64,000 bases of DNA, from contig NZ_JBHMEZ010000011.1 in assembly GCF_042427615.1 (NCBI RefSeq), positions 434,001 through 498,000 on the forward strand, written 5' to 3'. The stretch comes from Formosa undariae (GTDB taxonomy: Bacteria > Bacteroidota > Bacteroidia > Flavobacteriales > Flavobacteriaceae). Numbering within the stretch: position 1 is the first letter of the stretch; each line of letters opens with the position of its first letter. The notes beneath the pieces were generated by a model that was not told the DNA's origin, searched no databases, and saw nothing but the letters and a program-made list of their open reading frames with translations. Positions 60,835 through 64,000 of this stretch are shown here, piece by piece. The translations under genes were made by a program, and so were the position numbers.

Positions 60835-61320
60835 TTATTCATTGTGCTCAAATTTGTTGGTTTCTAAATTTTTGGAAACATTGTTCCAAAGAAATATTTG
60901 TCCGTTCATAGCAATATAAACGTTTGGTTTTAGAAATTGTAATGAGCTGATTGCATACCCTAAATTAAAAGGTGCATCTGTGTTTGCAGACGACCCTAAA
61001 ATGATAGACCCGACCAAAACAATTGTCTTTTTCAAGTTGAGTTTTCCTATATATTTTGCAGTATCTTCCATTGTGAAAGTACCGTGGGTTATCAATATTT
61101 TACTTGCATTGGTTTCTTCTATCTTACGTACAAGCTGTTCCCTGTCATCGTCTTTTATAGCTCGACTGTCCTTTTTAAATACACTCTCAATAGTATATTC
61201 AAAATCTACATTAGCACTTTCAAGAAAATCTGCAATAGATACATTTGTTTTATTGATTGCCTTATCGCCTACGTAATCTAGTCCTTCAATAGTTCCGCCT
61301 GTAGTTAATATCGTAATCAT
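60835..61320 (-). CDS. Half-length asparaginase-fold protein
   Basis: 161 residues instead of about 330. It keeps the first catalytic Thr motif (ILTTGGTIEGLDY) and the second (ITHGTFTMEDTAKYIG; family THGTDTMxET, with Asp changed to Phe), plus GSIILGSSANTDAPFN. The C-terminal asparaginase domain is missing and the frame ends normally, followed at once by the LuxR gene. It may bind but not hydrolyse an amide; sensor or modulator function is an inference. Confidence 0.8.
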   Translation of the reverse strand: MITILTTGGTIEGLDYVGDKAINKTNVSIADFLESANVDFEYTIESVFKKDSRAIKDDDREQLVRKIEETNASKILITHGTFTMEDTAKYIGKLNLKKTIVLVGSIILGSSANTDAPFNLGYAISSLQFLKPNVYIAMNGQIFLWNNVSKNLETNKFEHNE

Positions 61321-61406
61321 TCAAATGGTGTTTATTATTGTTAATAGAAACATATCCGCTTTGTAAAGTTAGTGTAAGTTTTTTACTGTTAATCGATTGT
61401 TGATTA

Positions 61407-61425
61407 TCTTAAGCAAGTCTTAAGA
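61407..61425. promoter_or_regulatory. TCTTAAG direct repeat 1
   Basis: TCTTAAGCAAGTCTTAAGA: two TCTTAAG with 11-bp period (one helical turn), typical of an OmpR/PhoB-type dimer site. Lies between the asparaginase-like gene and the regulator. Confidence 0.7.
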
Positions 61426-61586
61426 ATCTGCTAATCAAACGCTAAGACTAAGAATTAATTTTTGTGTGTATTAAATCAAAATTGATAACAACACCTTAGT
61501 AGAAAATATCAAAATAAATAAGAGTCTCAAAAACTACATTTTAAAGAGTGTAGCAAAATTGCGTGGAAAGGATTTACAATAACTAA

Positions 61587-61605
61587 TCTTAAGCAAATCT
61601 TAAGA
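61587..61605. promoter_or_regulatory. TCTTAAG direct repeat 2, before the response regulator
   Basis: TCTTAAGCAAATCTTAAGA, 44 bases before the ATG at 61649. Likely autoregulation by the OmpR-type regulator. A near-consensus -7 element (TAAATTTTG, spacing one too long) follows at about 61636. Confidence 0.7.
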
Positions 61606-61648
61606 AAAAGTAAATACAGACTTAATAAAAAATCGTAAATTTTGCGCG

Positions 61649-62317
61649 ATGAGAATTTTAATAGTTGAAGATGAATCAGGTATATTCAATTTCCTCAAGC
61701 AAGGCTTGGAGGAAGAGAGTTATGCTGTGGACATTGCCGAAGAAGGCAAAAAAGGGCTTGAAATGGCACTTTCAGGAGAATACGATTTATTGTTGTTAGA
61801 TTGGATGGTGCCAGGCATAAGTGGTATTGAAGTTTGTCGCCAATTCCGAAAGGAATTTCAAGAAACACCCGTTATTTTTTTAACTGCAAAAGATACCTTG
61901 GACGAGACCATTTTCGGGCTTCAAACTGGTGCTAACGATTATATAAAAAAGCCTTTTCATTTTGAAGAACTTCTAGAACGCATTAAAGTACAACTACGCC
62001 CAAAATCTGGAGAACATTCCGTCTTTAAACTAGGAAATATCACGCTCAATACGTCGACCTACCAAGTACATAAAGAAGATGAAGAAATAAGTTTGACACA
62101 AAAAGAATTTGCATTGCTTGAGCATTTATTACGGAACAAAGGAATGGTATGTAGAAGGTCTCGAATTATTGAAAGCGTCTGGGATATCCACTTTGATTAC
62201 AATACTGGTGTTATCGATGTATTTATCAACGCACTTCGTAAAAAGCTAAAATTGGGAAAGGACGAAAATTATATTCAAACAGTTAGAGGTGTAGGTTACA
62301 TTGCGAAGGAATTATGA
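61649..62317 (+). CDS. OmpR/CusR-type response regulator
   Basis: 222 residues. Receiver domain with phospho-acceptor Asp51 (LLLLDWMVPG), VEDE at the start and Lys in YIKKPF. A winged-helix Trans_reg_C domain follows (LTQKEFALLEHLLRNKGMVC; VIDVFINALRKKL; TVRGVGYIAKEL). It overlaps the kinase by 4 bases (ATGA). The nearby CusA-like gene and TCTTAAG sites suggest control of metal efflux. Confidence 0.92.
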   Translation: MRILIVEDESGIFNFLKQGLEEESYAVDIAEEGKKGLEMALSGEYDLLLLDWMVPGISGIEVCRQFRKEFQETPVIFLTAKDTLDETIFGLQTGANDYIKKPFHFEELLERIKVQLRPKSGEHSVFKLGNITLNTSTYQVHKEDEEISLTQKEFALLEHLLRNKGMVCRRSRIIESVWDIHFDYNTGVIDVFINALRKKLKLGKDENYIQTVRGVGYIAKEL

Positions 62318-63687
62318 ATTTGAGCTTTAAAAATAGGATAGCCTTACATTATATGATTGCCTCAGCAATTATAATGGCGGTAGCCTTTACAGCGGTTTAT
62401 TTTGTAGTCAAAGGTGTGGTGTATCAAAATATCGACAATGACCTCTCTTTTGAAGCAGAAAAACATACCGAAGAAATAAAAGTCGTCGGAGACAGCATCA
62501 AAATAAAAAACAAAAAAGAGTGGGAAGAACGCGAGCATAGAGAGGTTCAGGTAAACCCTGTTTTTATTCAGATTTTAGATAAGAATGGGACTTTTATGGA
62601 TAAATCCCCAAACCTAAAAGAAAACGAGCTTGACTACAATGAAAAAGCAAATTTTGGCGGAAGCTATAATGAAATTCTCAATAGCAAACCCATCAGGCAA
62701 ATCCAATTACCAATTGAAGAAAATGGTAAAATAAAAGGCTTTATTGTCGCTGCAATGTCGCTGGAAGCCTCACAAATGGTACTGCTTAATCTCAGAAATA
62801 TTTTACTGCTTGTCTATTTATTGCTTTTGGCGAGTCTCTATTTTATTTCCAAGTTCATAGCGGGCAGAAGTATTATTCCAGTCAAAAATGTAACAGAAAC
62901 AACTAACAGAATTACACGCAACAACTTAAACGAGCGTGTAGCATTACCTCAGAATAAAGACGAATTGTTTGACTTGTCTGCTGGCATCAATGACCTGTTG
63001 CAGCGTATTGAGAATGCGATGGAACGAGAACGTCAATTCACATCGGACGCCTCTCACGAATTGCGTACACCCTTAGCAACCCTAAAAGGCACTTTAGAAG
63101 TATTAATTCGTAAGCCAAGAGAACGCGCAGAATATGAAGACAAAATAAAATTTAGTCTTACAGAAATTGACCGTATGACTGCTACACTAGAGCAGCTTTT
63201 ATTATTGGCAAGATTAGACACCAGTTCAAAGACAACAGACGACTCTTCAATGCCTTTAGCAACAATTATCGACGAAATTCTTTCAAGACATAAAAACAAA
63301 ATATCAGAAAAGAAGCTTTCTATCAGTTTTAAAAATGATATTGAAAATGAAACTTTGGTACCTCAATATTTTTCAAATCTAATCCTTGAAAATATTATTG
63401 GGAATGCAGTAAAATATGCTAAAAACGCGACCAAGGTTTATATTTCAATAACACAATCAGATTATAAAATAATCTGTAAAATTCAAGATGAAGGCATAGG
63501 CATTAAAAAAGAAGATTTAATCAACTTGTTTAATAATTTCTTCAGGTCAGAAGCGCTCAATCACAAAAATATTTCTGGTAATGGCTTAGGGCTTTCCATA
63601 GCCAAAAAAGCTGCCGATGCAATAAATGCTGAAATATTTGTTGAGAGTGAATTTGGTGCTGGAACTAAGTTTACTATTATCTTTTAA
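62314..63687 (+). CDS. Sensor histidine kinase (CusS-like)
   Basis: 457 residues. Two transmembrane segments (about 10-30 and 155-175) enclose a periplasmic sensor (about 31-150). HAMP (GRSIIPVKNVTETTNRITRN), His-box (FTSDASHELRTPLATLKGTL), N-box (LILENIIGNAVKYAK) and G-boxes (DEGIGIKKEDL; GNGLGLSIAKKAADA) follow. Its signal is probably a periplasmic metal, by position. Confidence 0.92.
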   Translation: MNLSFKNRIALHYMIASAIIMAVAFTAVYFVVKGVVYQNIDNDLSFEAEKHTEEIKVVGDSIKIKNKKEWEEREHREVQVNPVFIQILDKNGTFMDKSPNLKENELDYNEKANFGGSYNEILNSKPIRQIQLPIEENGKIKGFIVAAMSLEASQMVLLNLRNILLLVYLLLLASLYFISKFIAGRSIIPVKNVTETTNRITRNNLNERVALPQNKDELFDLSAGINDLLQRIENAMERERQFTSDASHELRTPLATLKGTLEVLIRKPRERAEYEDKIKFSLTEIDRMTATLEQLLLLARLDTSSKTTDDSSMPLATIIDEILSRHKNKISEKKLSISFKNDIENETLVPQYFSNLILENIIGNAVKYAKNATKVYISITQSDYKIICKIQDEGIGIKKEDLINLFNNFFRSEALNHKNISGNGLGLSIAKKAADAINAEIFVESEFGAGTKFTIIF

Positions 63688-63699
63688 GCCAATCTTAAG
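63682..63699. promoter_or_regulatory. TCTTAAG direct repeat 3, across the kinase stop codon
   Basis: TTTTAAGCCAATCTTAAG; the first half has one mismatch. A further half (ACCTTAA at 63714) follows two turns later. Confidence 0.5.
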
Positions 63700-63826
63700 T
63701 TTTAGAAAAGCCAACCTTAATATTTCAAGACTACATTTATATTATAATTATTACATCTATTATAGAAAAGGAAGATAGGTTCCCCTATAGCTTTTGGTTG
63801 GTGTTTATTGGTTAATTGTTGCAAAG

Positions 63827-63856
63827 GCCTTGAGAACTCTCAAGGCTTTTGTTTTT
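63827..63856 (+). terminator. Terminator after the two-component system
   Basis: GCCTTGAGA-AC-TCTCAAGGC, a 9-bp stem, then TTTTGTTTTT. Confidence 0.8.
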
Positions 63857-63870
63857 AGCTTTATTAGTAA

Positions 63871-63889
63871 TCTTAAGCCAATCTTAAGA
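63871..63889. promoter_or_regulatory. TCTTAAG direct repeat 4, before the second CusA-like gene
   Basis: TCTTAAGCCAATCTTAAGA, about 35 bases upstream of the -7 element at 63921. It lies where an activator of a promoter with no good -33 TTG would bind. Confidence 0.7.
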
Positions 63890-63920
63890 AACGGTTTAGG
63901 TGCTACTTAGATAGTACGTC

Positions 63921-63928
63921 TACATTTG
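63921..63928 (+). promoter_or_regulatory. -7 promoter element of the second CusA-like gene
   Basis: TACATTTG matches TAnnTTTG; no TTG at the 19-base distance, as expected for an activator-dependent promoter. Confidence 0.6.
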
Positions 63929-63956
63929 GTTATTATTTCAATAAACCACCAAAAAA

Positions 63957-64000
63957 ATGTTAGAACGTATTATTCAGTACAGTATTCATCACAAACTTAT
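63957..64000 (+). CDS. Start of a second CusA/CzcA-type RND pump (3' end outside window)
   Basis: Only MLERIIQYSIHHKL is in the window. It follows the CusA/CzcA N-terminal pattern (compare MINKIISFSINNKF of the pump at 14536). A TAnnTTTG element stands 28 bases upstream and a regulator site before that. Identity rests on 14 residues and context. Confidence 0.6.
   Translation, partial: MLERIIQYSIHHKL

Noticed and set aside
13800..64000. Insertion sequences or transposases in the element
   Set aside because: No DDE or HUH transposase, terminal inverted repeat or tyrosine recombinase reading frame is visible.

Overview
The window comes from a marine-type or environmental Bacteroidetes, almost certainly a member of the Flavobacteriia. 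Three things point there. A complete gldK-gldL-gldM-gldN cluster (gliding motility and type IX secretion core) sits beside topA. Promoters carry the Bacteroidetes -7 element TAnnTTTG and there are few Shine-Dalgarno sequences. The conjugation genes belong to the Bacteroidetes TraE-TraN family. There are two parts: AT-rich core chromosome (1-13800) and a large integrative and conjugative element (ICE) that starts just past an initiator tRNA gene (about 13800) and continues beyond the right edge of the window. No integrase and no second attachment site are visible, so the far end must lie outside.

Core part: the end of a membrane protein gene, topA, a degenerate arginase-fold protein, gldKLMN closed by a strong terminator, a DadA-like flavin oxidoreductase, a convergent DUF983 protein, an ABC-F ATPase, a secreted leucine-rich repeat protein, a CPXCG mini-protein and the initiator tRNA.

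ICE, metal-resistance cargo (14000-29300): a small His/Cys-rich secreted protein; a CzcA/CusA pump fused to its TolC-like outer-membrane part; a CusB-like adaptor; a PII-type protein; two Fur-family regulators; and two P1B metal ATPases (one SPC/P1B-4 type, one CPC/P1B-2 type), each directly preceded by a SpoIIAA-like protein. An APC permease and several small proteins lie among them. At the far right, an OmpR-type two-component system precedes the start of a second CusA-like pump. Four paired TCTTAAG direct repeats around these genes look like the regulator's binding sites.

ICE, mobilisation and defence (29300-44700): a frameshifted DUF4238 gene, a 0.9-kb block of degenerate ~210-bp repeats, SSB, a palindrome-rich oriT candidate, a BfmA/BtgA-type accessory protein, a MobB-type relaxase and a VirD4-like coupling ATPase. 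Then come a regulator and type III restriction-modification pair, a PHP-ATPase gene (Ppl-like) with a small partner, and an AlbA_2/Schlafen-type regulator with an internal 24-bp tandem repeat.

ICE, transfer, replication and control (44700-61320, minus strand apart from the plus-strand amidase): the TraE-F-G-I-J-K-M-N operon with a DUF4878 lipoprotein, then a divergent cell-wall amidase. Next is a complete type II CBASS operon (2TM-beta effector, CD-NTase, Cap2 E1/E2, Cap3 JAB peptidase). Upstream of it is a replication module: an HTH_17 protein, a lambda-O-like initiator whose own coding sequence contains four 33-bp iterons, and a DnaC-like loader. RteC follows, with CCGTA/TACGG palindromes nearby that may be its operators. 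Last is an unusual pair: a half-length asparaginase-fold protein and a membrane-bound LuxR regulator.

The most novel-looking signals are the origin-like iterons inside the initiator gene, the SpoIIAA-like/P1B-ATPase pairing seen twice, the TCTTAAG and CCGTA/TACGG site families, the half-asparaginase/LuxR pair and the possible three-way-junction leader of the APC permease gene.
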